A stretch of DNA of 36,146 bases from Akkermansiaceae bacterium. Its GTDB lineage: Bacteria > Verrucomicrobiota > Verrucomicrobiia > Verrucomicrobiales > Akkermansiaceae. Positions within the stretch are counted from its first letter, which is position 1, and each line of letters starts with the position of its first letter. Location: NCBI GenBank assembly GCA_947462535.1, contig CANHPN010000020.1, positions 1 to 36,146 of the forward strand, in the 5' to 3' direction. This document shows, in pieces, positions 7,436-16,195 of this stretch. A program made the position numbers and the translations under genes. The notes under the pieces were generated by a model. It saw only the letters and a program-made list of their open reading frames with translations, did not search any database and had not been told where the DNA came from.

Positions 7436-8698
7436 ATGACCAACCCACTCACCACTGCCGACCTGTCCACCACTTCCACGAATCTCAAAGCCCTAGTCGA
7501 CGGCCACCTCGAGGACACCGGCGGACTCCTGCGCCTCTCGCCCACCTGGGTCCCCCGCTCTTTCCTGCAACCCGGCCTGCGCATCAAGCTCCACCCGGAC
7601 GACACCTACGCCTACGGACTCAACCGCGGCGGCATCGACGAGCGCTGGTTCGGCTCGACCACTGAGACCGCCAACGAAGGCCGCGCGGCGGATGAAGGGC
7701 TTTCCTACGTCGTCGTCGGCAATGAGCGCTTCACCCTGCGCGACGCCATCGCCGAGTCCGGCGCGGGTATCATCGGCAAGACGATGTGGGACAAATACGG
7801 GAAATGGCCGGTTTACTCGAAGTTCTTCGACAACATGGGCCCCATCCCGCACCACATGCACCAAAGCGCCGAGCAAGCCGCGCTCGTCGGCCAGGAAGGT
7901 AAGCCGGAGTCGTATTATTTCCCGCCGCAACACAACAACGTCGGCAATAATTTCCCCTACACCTTCATGGGCTTCGAGCCCGGCACCACCCGCGACCAAG
8001 TCCGCAAGTGCATCGCCAACTGGAACAAAGGCGAAAACGGCATCCTCGATCTATCCAAAGCCTATCGCCTCAAAGTCGGCACCGGCTGGCTCATCGACCC
8101 CTGCATCCTCCACGCGCCCGGCTCGCTCTGCACCTACGAACCGCAGTGGGGTTCCGACGTCTTCGGCATGTATCAGAACCTCGTCGAAGGCCGCGAAGTC
8201 CCGTGGTCGCTGCTCGTTAAGGACATGCCCAAGGACAAGCACCAGGACATCGACTTCATCATCGACCAGCTCGACTGGGAGAAAAACGTGGAGCCTAACT
8301 TCAAGGACAACCACTACCTCGAACCCGTCACCGCAGAGAAGGGCGAGGGCTACCACGACAAGTGGATCGTCTATGGAAAAGTCGATGGCTTCCAATACTT
8401 CACCGCCAAGGAAATCACCGTCGAGCCCGGCCAGACCGTCAGCATCAAGGACAACGGCGCCTACTCGCTCATCGTCGTCCAAGGCGAAGGCTTCGCCAAC
8501 AAGCTGCGCCTTAACTGCCCGAAACTCCTGCGCTTCAACGAGCTCGCCAACGACGAGTTCTTCTGCACCGAGTCCGCCGCCCAACAAGGAGTCACCTTCA
8601 AAAACACCTCGCTCACCGAGCCTCTCGTCGCGCTCCGCTACTTCGGTCCCGAAGTGAATCCAAACGCCCCCGCCATCGGAGCTTACAAAAACCAATAA
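7436..8698 (+). CDS. Cupin protein resembling type I phosphomannose isomerase
   Basis: Cytoplasmic double-cupin-like protein of 420 residues. The metal site of type I phosphomannose isomerases appears to be kept: PIPHHMH at 136-142 supplies two His, PESYYFPPQ supplies Glu159, and [18 protein letters not shown] supplies His226. A C-terminal cupin-like strand set follows, including [26 protein letters not shown]. Members of this superfamily isomerise aldose/ketose phosphates, but the substrate here is unproven. Codon use is strikingly biased to C-ending codons compared with the genes before it, which hints at high expression. It is followed after 56 bp by the second TIM-barrel gene, and the two look like a functional pair. 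Confidence 0.75.
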   Translation: MTNPLTTADLSTTSTNLKALVDGHLEDTGGLLRLSPTWVPRSFLQPGLRIKLHPDDTYAYGLNRGGIDERWFGSTTETANEGRAADEGLSYVVVGNERFTLRDAIAESGAGIIGKTMWDKYGKWPVYSKFFDNMGPIPHHMHQSAEQAALVGQEGKPESYYFPPQHNNVGNNFPYTFMGFEPGTTRDQVRKCIANWNKGENGILDLSKAYRLKVGTGWLIDPCILHAPGSLCTYEPQWGSDVFGMYQNLVEGREVPWSLLVKDMPKDKHQDIDFIIDQLDWEKNVEPNFKDNHYLEPVTAEKGEGYHDKWIVYGKVDGFQYFTAKEITVEPGQTVSIKDNGAYSLIVVQGEGFANKLRLNCPKLLRFNELANDEFFCTESAAQQGVTFKNTSLTEPLVALRYFGPEVNPNAPAIGAYKNQ

Positions 8699-8754
8699 GT
8701 CATACAGGACCTATTCTTCACTCCCAATTCTCAACCATAAACTCTCAACTCCCC

Positions 8755-9756
8755 ATGAAACTACACAACGCCATGTGGCCCGGTCTTGTCGGCAAGGAGC
8801 CCGGCACCGATCATCCACCCATTTCCCTCGACCGCATGCTCGAACTCACCGCCGCCGCGGAGGTGAACGGCCGCAAGTTCGACGGCGTCGATCTTTTCCT
8901 CTTCCACCCGCACACCGATCCCGACGCCTCCGATGACACGATCAAGGCGATAGCCGACAAGATCGCCTCGCACGGCCTCAACGTCGGTTCGCTGGTCGCC
9001 CCGGTCTGGCCCGGCACCGTCGGCGGCCCGGCTTTCGGTTCGGACGATGACCGCAAGAATTTCGTCCTCGCCGTGGAAAAAGCCTGCCGCATCGCGAAAA
9101 TCCTCAACGACCACGGCGTGCGCCAGTCCGGCATCATCCGCGTCGATACCGCAGGCGGCGTGGCCGACTGGGCCAAAGACCCCGCCGGCAACACCCAAAA
9201 AATCGCCGAAACATTCCGCGAAGCCGGCAAGGTCGCCGCACAACACGGCGAGCGCATCGCGGCGGAAGGCGAAATCTGCTGGGGCGGCATGCACTCGTGG
9301 AAGGCCATGCTCGACACCCTCGAAGCCACCGACATGCCGGAAACCGTCGGCTTCCAGGCCGATCTCGCCCACACCTATCTCTATCTGATGGGTTACAACG
9401 CACCGGAGGCCGCGCTGCTTCAGGAAGGCTATTCGGACGAGGAATTCTGGGCCGCTTACAAGACCCTCACCGACGCCCTCCGCCCGTGGACTTTCGATTT
9501 CCACGTCGCGCAGAACGACGGCACCGTGCACGGCACCGGCTCCCACGACAAGACCGGCCGCCACTGCCGCGCCGACGATCCTAACGGCAAGCTCGACATC
9601 CCCCGCGCTTCCGCCTACTGGCTCAAGGACGCTGCCAGCCGCGACATGAAACACATCTGCTGGGATGGCTGCATGTTCTCCAACGAGGTCCTCGAAACCC
9701 CATCCACCTGGCAGCACATCCTCGAAGCCATGATCAAAGTGGACAAAGCCCTTTGA
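8755..9756 (+). CDS. TIM-barrel sugar isomerase/3-epimerase-like protein
   Basis: Cytoplasmic (beta/alpha)8 protein of 333 residues from the xylose-isomerase/AP-endonuclease-2 superfamily. The likely metal ligands are Glu171 or Glu173 in [10 protein letters not shown], Asp203 in [11 protein letters not shown], His250 in [12 protein letters not shown], and an acidic residue in [11 protein letters not shown] near 309. The set E/D/H/E(D) at strand ends is the ketose 3-epimerase/isomerase pattern. It is directly downstream of the phosphomannose-isomerase-like cupin and shares its strong C-ending codon bias. Family knowledge supports sugar or sugar-acid isomerisation; the actual substrate is unknown. 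It closes the carbohydrate cluster; remnant DNA follows it. Confidence 0.8.
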   Translation: MKLHNAMWPGLVGKEPGTDHPPISLDRMLELTAAAEVNGRKFDGVDLFLFHPHTDPDASDDTIKAIADKIASHGLNVGSLVAPVWPGTVGGPAFGSDDDRKNFVLAVEKACRIAKILNDHGVRQSGIIRVDTAGGVADWAKDPAGNTQKIAETFREAGKVAAQHGERIAAEGEICWGGMHSWKAMLDTLEATDMPETVGFQADLAHTYLYLMGYNAPEAALLQEGYSDEEFWAAYKTLTDALRPWTFDFHVAQNDGTVHGTGSHDKTGRHCRADDPNGKLDIPRASAYWLKDAASRDMKHICWDGCMFSNEVLETPSTWQHILEAMIKVDKAL

Positions 9757-9819
9757 ACGCCCCACATCGAAGCTCTCCACAGCGCCACCCTTGCATAGCT
9801 GCTCGACCGCCATTAATTC

Positions 9820-10044
9820 CGTATCCGCGCCCGCCGTCTGCTGGAACGCTGCCATCTCGCCTCCGGCTCCGTGCAGGACGCCGCCCACCGGGCCGGGTTC
9901 TTCACCGCGCGCCACTATCTGAACACGGTGCGCACAGGGCTCCCACAGGAGATCGACCTGGTTACCCAGACGGCGTGCGGGAAAATCCTGGTCTGCGCTA
10001 GCTCGACGAGAAGTCCGTGTTCAAGTAGCTCCGGGGTTTCCTGA
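9820..10044 (+). pseudogene. Decayed AraC-type DNA-binding domain fragment
   Basis: The 475 bp between 9757 and 10231 hold no intact gene. One frame from 9820 reads RIRARRLLERCHLASGSVQD, then AAHRAGFFTARHYLNTVRTG. This follows the second helix-turn-helix of AraC/XylS regulators (basic start helix, AR-x-LL, a hydrophobic-S-V-x-x-A helix, GF-x-x-x-x-Y). In-frame stops lie just upstream (TAA at 9814-9816 and a TAG before it). After about 45 residues the frame runs into non-homologous sequence and a TGA at 10042. No start codon, sensor domain or first HTH helix is visible. I read it as the degraded end of a regulator of the adjacent sugar cluster. The rest of the gap (10045-10231) shows nothing I can support. 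Confidence 0.4.
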
Positions 10045-10231
10045 AACACCCCGCGACACGACTCGCGGACGGGTAAGCCGCAGGCAATGTTGAAACCCGT
10101 CTCCCACCCGAAAATCTGACGCGCAACTGGATGTGCAGGCCAGTGCGCGGAACATCATCGTTGACCCGGTTCCAGTTGTTATACAGATTCGCATCACGAT
10201 GAAAACCGCAACTCATCCCGCTGCTTAACAC

Positions 10232-11149
10232 ATGCAGTCGTCCCTGAAAATCGCGGCCGTCTTTGCGACGATGAACCGCAGGGAGACCGCGAAGGCCTGC
10301 GTGCTGGCTTTGGCACGGCAATCCCGCCCGCCGGATCTGGTGATCGTGGCGGACAACTGCTCGGCCGATGACACGGTGGCCGTGTTGGAAAATCTAGCGG
10401 ACCTGCCTTTCAACCTGGTGGTGCGGCGGATGCCGGAAAACCGAGGCAACGCTGGCGGGGTGGAGGAGGCGATGAACCAGGCGTTCGGGGAAGGTGCCGA
10501 CGCGGTTTGGATTTTGGACGATGATTCCTGGCCGCGCGCGACGGCGCTGGAGGCGATGCTTGAGGGACAATGGAATCCTCACATTGTGCGGCACGCGTTG
10601 CAGGTGGATCCGCGGAGCGGGAAATTCACCTGGCCGCTTCAGATCGAGGATGGCCGCGGCGGCTGGCGCTTGGTTTGGAGCGAGCAGGAGTTACCTAACG
10701 GCCTGCGAACGCGCAGCAGGATTTCATGGACGGGAGCGCTCGTTCCGCGCGAAGTCCGTGAGGCGGTGGGACCGGTGAACAGGGAATTATTCATCCGCGG
10801 CGAGGACGAGGAATATCCCTGGCGCATCGAGCGGGCGGGTTTCTCCCAAGAGGCGGTCCGCGGCGCGGTGATGGATCATCCGGGTCCGGAGAACGTGGTC
10901 CACTGGCGGTTTTTCGGGAAGAGTTTCTTCTTCGAGCGAGGGCTGGCGGACTGGAAACTCTACTACAAGGTCCGCAACATGGTCTGGCTGAAGCGCAGGC
11001 AGGCGGGCGATTTGCGGGCGCTCGCGATCGCGCTGACCTACGCCTTGGCCAGCGCGTGGATCGATAGTCCGCGCCGTCTGCTGCTGATCGGTTCCGCAGT
11101 CCGGGACGGATGGACGGGACGGCTCGGAAAATGGCGCGGACACGGGTGA
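10232..11149 (+). CDS. Family 2 glycosyltransferase (rhamnosyl/galactofuranosyl-transferase-like)
   Basis: GT-A fold glycosyltransferase of 305 residues, probably at the inner face of the membrane, adding a sugar during surface polysaccharide synthesis. It has an N-terminal nucleotide-binding region (AAVFATMNR...; VIVADNCSADDT at about 37-48) and PENRGNAGGVEEAMNQA at 68-84, typical of the rhamnosyl/galactofuranosyl group. The metal-binding ILDDDSWP has DDD at 96-98. An acceptor region with RGEDEEYPWRIERAG at about 189-203 supplies the usual ED-x-x base region. The short C-terminal stretch is amphipathic rather than clearly transmembrane. Its stop is one base from that of the convergent VanZ-like gene. 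It lies at the start of the polysaccharide/exosortase region. Confidence 0.88.
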   Translation: MQSSLKIAAVFATMNRRETAKACVLALARQSRPPDLVIVADNCSADDTVAVLENLADLPFNLVVRRMPENRGNAGGVEEAMNQAFGEGADAVWILDDDSWPRATALEAMLEGQWNPHIVRHALQVDPRSGKFTWPLQIEDGRGGWRLVWSEQELPNGLRTRSRISWTGALVPREVREAVGPVNRELFIRGEDEEYPWRIERAGFSQEAVRGAVMDHPGPENVVHWRFFGKSFFFERGLADWKLYYKVRNMVWLKRRQAGDLRALAIALTYALASAWIDSPRRLLLIGSAVRDGWTGRLGKWRGHG

Positions 11150-11150
11150 G

Positions 11151-12305
11151 TTAGGATTCCCGGGGTAGCCATGGAGCCGCCCATTCGCGCTGTTTGAGGC
11201 GGCCATACAGCCACAGTCCCAGCGCGATGCCGCCGGCGTCGCTGGCGAGGTCGAAAACATCGACCCAGTCAAAGCCATAGCCGAAGGCCAATTGCGCGGT
11301 CTCGATGGCGGAGGCGAGGAGGACGGCGAGCGAGCGGGCCGGTTTTCGCCCGACGAGGCAGGCCATCGCCAAGGTGGGCGCGAAGAGCAGGATGATATGG
11401 AGCAGTGGCCGGGCGTTTGCAGCGTAGCGCTTGAAGCGCAGGGTGAAATCCCCTTGATCCGGAATCTCACCCACGGATTCCAGAACCGTGGGATTGGCGG
11501 AAGACCTGTGGATTGTCGCAGCGGCGGGCCTTGAAGCCGGCGCGGAAAGATCCGGAGCGCCCGTGGTTTCCAGGCCGATTTGAAACGGTCCGGCAAACGA
11601 TCTTACGTTCTTCCAAGGGCCGGGAACCACGAAATAGAGGCCCATGACAAGCCAGATGGCGGAGGCGAGCAGGGCGCGGATTCGCGCCGCTTTGCCGCGC
11701 GGTCCGATCCATGCGACCGCCCAGGCCAGCCAGCCCGCCAGCAGAAACCAACGGCCGATTTTCCAAACCCGCCTCTCCCGCAGGACGGTGGCTTCGAACA
11801 GCGTAAGCTCGAGATCGCCCGAGACTCCGAGGTTTTCAAGACGCAGCGCCGGAATAGCTGGCGGGTGATCGGGTCTGAGGACCATTTCCATGACCCCGCT
11901 GGTCTGACTGCCCCTGACCGAGCAGAACGGATCATTTTCCCAAGCCGAGTCGCCGGCTTGCGCGTGCCACTCGATCAGGCCACGACCGTCCTCCCACATT
12001 TGCTTGCCCGGCCTGAGGTTGGCTGCGGAGACTTGGAACCGGACATGCAGAAAATCCACCGCCTTGATCTCTGGCAAATCGACGTGCGCCACGACCTTGG
12101 AATGCGTCTGACCCACCCGCAGCCTCAGTCCGGAGCCGGTTTCCGGACCCAGCCAATCGACGCCGGGAAACGGATTGGCGGTCGCGCGGAGATCGGAAAG
12201 CCGCAAGGTCGGAAACTCTGGCACACGCTCGAAGCGATGCTGCCAGAGACCATAGAGCGCCCCCAGGAGGAGTAGGAAAATTCCGGCTAAGGTGAGGCTG
12301 CGCAT
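11151..12305 (-). CDS. VanZ-like membrane protein with large extracytoplasmic domain
   Basis: Membrane protein of 384 residues from the ATG at 12305; a TTG 24 bp further upstream is possible. It has one N-terminal membrane helix (LTLAGIFLLLLGALYGLW), then about 150 residues of beta-rich extracytoplasmic domain. Two helices follow at about 178-215 (WFLLAGWLAWAVAWI; ALLASAIWLVMGLYFVV). The C-terminal VanZ-type block shows hydrophobic segments LLHIILLFAPTLAMACLVG and the diagnostic ETAQLAFGYGFDWVDVFDLA followed by SDAGGIALGLWLYG. VanZ-like domains are common in exopolysaccharide and exosortase loci, but their activity there is not known. It converges with the GT2 gene (1 bp gap) and is divergent from the sugar transferase gene. 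Confidence 0.75.
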   Translation of the reverse strand: MRSLTLAGIFLLLLGALYGLWQHRFERVPEFPTLRLSDLRATANPFPGVDWLGPETGSGLRLRVGQTHSKVVAHVDLPEIKAVDFLHVRFQVSAANLRPGKQMWEDGRGLIEWHAQAGDSAWENDPFCSVRGSQTSGVMEMVLRPDHPPAIPALRLENLGVSGDLELTLFEATVLRERRVWKIGRWFLLAGWLAWAVAWIGPRGKAARIRALLASAIWLVMGLYFVVPGPWKNVRSFAGPFQIGLETTGAPDLSAPASRPAAATIHRSSANPTVLESVGEIPDQGDFTLRFKRYAANARPLLHIILLFAPTLAMACLVGRKPARSLAVLLASAIETAQLAFGYGFDWVDVFDLASDAGGIALGLWLYGRLKQREWAAPWLPRES

Positions 12306-12484
12306 TTCTTGCGTCAGAAAACACTTCAAGCCCCGGTTTCCAACTAAATTCCGACCGCCGGGCTGAATCGGGCGGACGGTGACTAAATCGGCACTATTCG
12401 AGAATCTACGGTTGCAGAGCGTGGATTTTTAGGGACTCTTCCGCCATCGGTTTCTCCGATTCCCATCGCCCGCTTGATAAACCC

Positions 12485-13879
12485 ATGGCTATCAGTCGCA
12501 AAGATTCTTTCACCCTCCAAGCACTCCAACTGACGGACGCCCTGCTGGTCTGTCTGTCCTTCTGGCTCGGAGGAGAGTTCCGGGGCTGGCTCGGGATCGG
12601 CGCTGCGGAGGAAGAGCTCTGGAAGAGCATGAACTGGGTGCTTTACATTGCGGTGCCCTTCACGCCGTTGATCCTCGAACGATTCGGCTTTTACGATCGT
12701 CTCAAGCACAAGAACGCCAGCTTGGCCATGTGGCAGCTGCTTCGCTCGGTCCTGGTAATCGTGCTCATACTCGTATTGTTCGCGGTCTTCGCGAAACAAA
12801 CGGACACACGGCGGCTGGTGCTCGGGCTCGGGCTGGTTTTCGTGTTCTTCATCCTCCTCGCGCGGGACCGGGTCACGGCCATGTGGTTGAAGCGCCAGGT
12901 CGAGAGCGACGCCACCAAGGAGCGGATCGTAGTGGCGGGTTCGGGCGGGGAAATGAAGGAACTGCTGGCGGAGCTCGACCCGGAAATCGTCTCCAGCTGG
13001 AAGGTGGTGGATCACTTCGACCTGCGTGAGCGCGACGTGTCCGAGCTTTTCAGCCTGCTGAAGGAGCAGTCGGTGAGCCGGGTCGTTTTCGCGGCGAAGA
13101 ACACGGAGTTTGAAAAAGTCGCCCGCGCGGTGGAGGCCTGCGAGCTGCAGGGGGTGGAGGCGTGGGTCGCCGCCTCGTTCATCCGCGCTCAGATCGCGCG
13201 GCCGGTTTTCGACGTGATCGGGAACAAGCCGATGATGGTGCTGCGCTCGACGCCCGAGCTTTCGTGGGAGCTTCTGTGCAAGGAGGTTTTCGACCGGGTC
13301 GCCGCGTCGGCCATCATCCTGACCACCTCGCCGCTGTGGATTTTCGCGGCGGTCGGCATCGCGATCAAAAGCCCCGGAGCACCGGTGTTTTTCTCCCAGA
13401 TGCGGGCCGGCCGCTATGGCCAGCCGTTCCGGATGTGGAAATTCCGGACGATGGTGGCCAATGCCGAGAAAATGCTCGACCAGATCAAGGAGAACCACGG
13501 CAACCAGATGGACGGGCCGGTCTTCAAGCTCCACAACGACCCGCGGATTTTCGCGTTCGGCGCGTTTCTCCGGAAGTTCAGCATCGACGAGCTGCCCCAG
13601 CTGCTCAACGTGGTCACCGGTGAAATGAGCCTGGTGGGTCCGCGGCCGCTGCCGATCTATGAAGTCGAGGCGTTTTGCGAGTTTTCCCACCGCCGCAGGC
13701 TGAGCGTGAAACCCGGGATCACCTGCGAGTGGCAGGCCGGCGGCCGCAACACCATCACCAGCTTCGAAGAATGGGTGGCCCTGGACCTCAAATACATCGA
13801 CAACTGGTCGCTGTGGTTGGATTTCAAGATCCTGGCGCGGACCATCCCGGCGGTCTTGTTCGGCAAGGGCGCGGCTTGA
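12485..13879 (+). CDS. Undecaprenyl-phosphate sugar phosphotransferase (exopolysaccharide initiating transferase)
   Basis: Polyisoprenyl-phosphate hexose-1-phosphate transferase of the WcaJ/PssY group. It loads the first sugar onto undecaprenyl phosphate at the inner membrane to begin repeat-unit synthesis. The 464 residues show four N-terminal membrane helices (within 12-125), a Rossmann-like middle domain (RIVVAGSGGEMKELL from 147), a membrane re-entrant helix at about 270-295, and the catalytic domain. The catalytic part has KFRTM at 319-323, DELPQLLNV at 368-376 and SLVGPRPLP at 382-390. All signature motifs are intact. The following O-antigen-ligase gene lies about 100 bp downstream, behind an inverted octamer-repeat element. 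The position fits the start gene of the polysaccharide locus. Confidence 0.95.
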   Translation: MAISRKDSFTLQALQLTDALLVCLSFWLGGEFRGWLGIGAAEEELWKSMNWVLYIAVPFTPLILERFGFYDRLKHKNASLAMWQLLRSVLVIVLILVLFAVFAKQTDTRRLVLGLGLVFVFFILLARDRVTAMWLKRQVESDATKERIVVAGSGGEMKELLAELDPEIVSSWKVVDHFDLRERDVSELFSLLKEQSVSRVVFAAKNTEFEKVARAVEACELQGVEAWVAASFIRAQIARPVFDVIGNKPMMVLRSTPELSWELLCKEVFDRVAASAIILTTSPLWIFAAVGIAIKSPGAPVFFSQMRAGRYGQPFRMWKFRTMVANAEKMLDQIKENHGNQMDGPVFKLHNDPRIFAFGAFLRKFSIDELPQLLNVVTGEMSLVGPRPLPIYEVEAFCEFSHRRRLSVKPGITCEWQAGGRNTITSFEEWVALDLKYIDNWSLWLDFKILARTIPAVLFGKGAA

Positions 13880-13882
13880 GGT

Positions 13883-13974
13883 AAATGCTGAAATTCTGAA
13901 ATTCTGAAAACTAAAATTTCAGACATCATCTCAAGGTCCATTTCAGCGTTTCAGTTTTCAGCATTTCAGCATTT
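13883..13974. repeat. Imperfect inverted repeat built of octamer units between sugar transferase and ligase genes
   Basis: Left arm 13883-13912 is AAATGCTGAAAT, TCTGAAAT, TCTGAAAACT. Right arm 13953-13974 is AGTTTTCAGCATTTCAGCATTT. The reverse complement of the right arm matches the left arm except for one substitution and the absence of one 8-base TCTGAAAT unit. The RNA could fold into a stem of over 20 bp around a loop of about 40 bases. The loop carries TTTCAGCGTTTCAGTTT at 13941-13957, which is also found at 19751-19767. The right arm ends 9 bases before the GTG start of the next gene, where a ribosome binding site would lie. A role in attenuation or translation is inference. Confidence 0.7.
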
Positions 13975-13983
13975 ATTTCCTCA

Positions 13984-16194
13984 GTGCCTGCCGTTTCCGC
14001 CATCTTTCTCGTCGCCGCGTTGATCCTCGCGGTGGTCATCGGCCCGCAGACGCGGCCTTGGACCTGGGGTCCGGCGATGCTGGCGCTGGGCCTTGCCGTC
14101 ACTGCGGCGCTGCCGGCGTTCTGGCGGAAGGGCCGCTTCGCCGCAGATTTCGGCCTGATCGCCTTCGGGACGATCACCGCAGCCTGGTTCGCGTGGCGGG
14201 CATGGATTTCTCCGGTGGCGGAACTGGGCGAGGCCGACCTGTTATTGCTGGCCGGCGCGGTCGGCAGCTTCATCAGCATCCGGGCCATTGAGGGCAATGC
14301 GGCGGCCGAGCGGATTCTGATCTGGGGCGTCGCCCTGCTGCTGCTGGCAAACGTGGTGGTAGTCGGCAAGCAGGTGATAGAACCGTCGTTCACCCCGGTG
14401 TTCCACTCGCGCATCGCGGGATTTCCGTCGGGGTTTTACGCGCATTACAACGAAGCCGCGAACTTCCTGATCGCCTCCTCGTTGCTGGTCGCGGCCGCCG
14501 CGTTGTTCGGGCGGCAGCGCGTGCTGATCCGCGTCTTTTGGGCGCTGATCGCGATCGCTGGCCTGGCGGCCGTGTATTTCACCCGGTCCCGCGGCGGGAT
14601 ACTGGGAGCAGCGGTCGGCACGGGGGTCTTCGCGGCCGCCGCGCTGGCGATAGGCGAGCGCCAAAAAGCCCGCTGGTTCGCGCCGGCGTTGATCGCCATT
14701 CCGATCATCGGTCTGGCGGTCGGAGGGTTTCTTCTCAACGGCTGGGAGGACTCCCAGGAGCTCAGGCGCGCCGGAAGCGGGATCGACGGGATATTCGATA
14801 ACACCTGCCGGCTCTATTTCCTGGGAGTCGCGCTGTCTTGCATCGGCCTGCATCCGCTGGCGGGCGGCGGCAGCCGGAGTTTCAGCTGGGAGAGTTTCCG
14901 ATTCGCTGACAAGTCGCTCCAGGGCGACATCGCCACCCACATTCCCGAGCAGGTGCACAACGAATGGCTCCAGTCCGCCACCGACTACGGGATCATCGGG
15001 ACGGGCCTGCTGACCGGTCTGCTAGGGACGCTGGTGATCGTCGCGGTGATCCGGATTCTGTTTCCAGCACCTTCGCGGGAGCCCACTTCAGGGGATGCCT
15101 GGCGGCTTGGAGGTCTCGCGGCCCTCGCGGGGATGTTCGTCCAGTCCTGCTTCAGCTTCGTTTTCCACCTGCTGCCGGGAATTCTCCTGCTAGGAATCTG
15201 CCTCGGCCAGCTGGCCCGCGCGTCGGCCCATCCGGACGACGCTTCCACACGGGTCTTCTCACGGGTCCTGCTTTCCCTCGCGGCGGTCGCCTGCGCGATC
15301 CTCCTGCTTCCGACGGGATGGAAAGCCACGCAAGTCACCAAAATCCTGTGGCCCGAGTATCTGAGCAGGGTGGCGGCGACATCGGACGCGGCCCGCGTCG
15401 AGGCTCTCACGGAGGCCATCCGGCTGTGGCCCCGGCCAAGCTTGTATCAGGACCGGGCGTTTATTTTTCAGGAGGCCGCCGCTTCCAGTCAGGGGCCGAA
15501 AGCCCGGGAAGCCGCCGAACAGGCGATCCGCGATTTCGAGGCCACCGAGCTCCTTCACCCGTATGATCCGAGCCCCGTGGTCAACCGTGCCAATTTGCTG
15601 AGCCAGCTGCGCCGGGATGCCGAGGCGGAGGACGCCTACAACCGCGCGATCCAGCTGCAGGGCGGGATGGAGCCCGGGTTCCGCGGCTGCTTTTCCCTCG
15701 CCAACCACTTCCTGCGCAAAAGCATCCGCCAGTTCAGCACGCAGAATCCCTCCCCCGCCCTCGTGTCCTTGGAAATCGCCGCCCAACAGATCGAGAAGGC
15801 TGTCGACCAGATGCACTGGGTCATCGCGGACATGACGGATGCGAGAGTCTCCATCCACGAAAGCCTCGGCGCGGCGCGCGAGGCCAACGGCGACTATCAG
15901 GGAGCCATGGAGGCCTATGATTTCGCCGTCACGCTGCCCACCGGTGCCCGCGCCCATTACCGCGCCGGGGTTCTCCATGGAAAAATGGCGGCTTCGGACT
16001 GGAACGCCCGCCGGCCAGCAGAGGCCCTCGGTCGTTTCATCGAGGCGAAAGGCCGCATCGGCCGGACCCACGAACTCCCCCGGGGCGTCACGCCCAGCCA
16101 GCGCGTCGAATACCTCGCTTATCTCGACCGGACGATCGCGTTTCTCAAAGGGGCGAAAATCGAGCCGGTCAAACCCGAGCCGCTGAGACGCTGA
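13984..16194 (+). CDS. O-antigen ligase/Wzy-like polymerase with C-terminal TPR region
   Basis: Multi-pass inner-membrane protein of 736 residues. About ten hydrophobic helices lie within residues 5-440. The Wzy_C-type signatures are FTRSRGG at 199-205 and, in the large periplasmic loop, IPEQVHNEWLQSATDYGIIG (320-339), with the HN-x-x-LQ-x-x-x-D/E-x-G pattern of O-antigen ligases/polymerases. The remaining 290 residues are soluble and alpha-helical with TPR-like units (for example AEDAYNRAIQLQGG and YQGAMEAYDFAVTLPTG). It would join or polymerise lipid-linked glycans at the periplasmic face. The start is GTG at 13984, with no clear Shine-Dalgarno because a repeat element abuts it. It converges with EpsI; the two stops are one base apart. 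Confidence 0.87.
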   Translation: MPAVSAIFLVAALILAVVIGPQTRPWTWGPAMLALGLAVTAALPAFWRKGRFAADFGLIAFGTITAAWFAWRAWISPVAELGEADLLLLAGAVGSFISIRAIEGNAAAERILIWGVALLLLANVVVVGKQVIEPSFTPVFHSRIAGFPSGFYAHYNEAANFLIASSLLVAAAALFGRQRVLIRVFWALIAIAGLAAVYFTRSRGGILGAAVGTGVFAAAALAIGERQKARWFAPALIAIPIIGLAVGGFLLNGWEDSQELRRAGSGIDGIFDNTCRLYFLGVALSCIGLHPLAGGGSRSFSWESFRFADKSLQGDIATHIPEQVHNEWLQSATDYGIIGTGLLTGLLGTLVIVAVIRILFPAPSREPTSGDAWRLGGLAALAGMFVQSCFSFVFHLLPGILLLGICLGQLARASAHPDDASTRVFSRVLLSLAAVACAILLLPTGWKATQVTKILWPEYLSRVAATSDAARVEALTEAIRLWPRPSLYQDRAFIFQEAAASSQGPKAREAAEQAIRDFEATELLHPYDPSPVVNRANLLSQLRRDAEAEDAYNRAIQLQGGMEPGFRGCFSLANHFLRKSIRQFSTQNPSPALVSLEIAAQQIEKAVDQMHWVIADMTDARVSIHESLGAAREANGDYQGAMEAYDFAVTLPTGARAHYRAGVLHGKMAASDWNARRPAEALGRFIEAKGRIGRTHELPRGVTPSQRVEYLAYLDRTIAFLKGAKIEPVKPEPLRR

Positions 16195-16195
16195 C

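Noticed and set aside
9757-10231. Open frame of 82 codons at the start of the gap after the TIM-barrel gene
   Set aside because: Pro/Arg-rich, no similarity; the AraC-like reading is in another frame.
12383-13690. Minus-strand open frame opposite the sugar transferase gene
   Set aside because: Shadow rich in His/Arg/Glu; the plus-strand KFRTM, DELPQ and SLVGPRP motifs identify the real gene.
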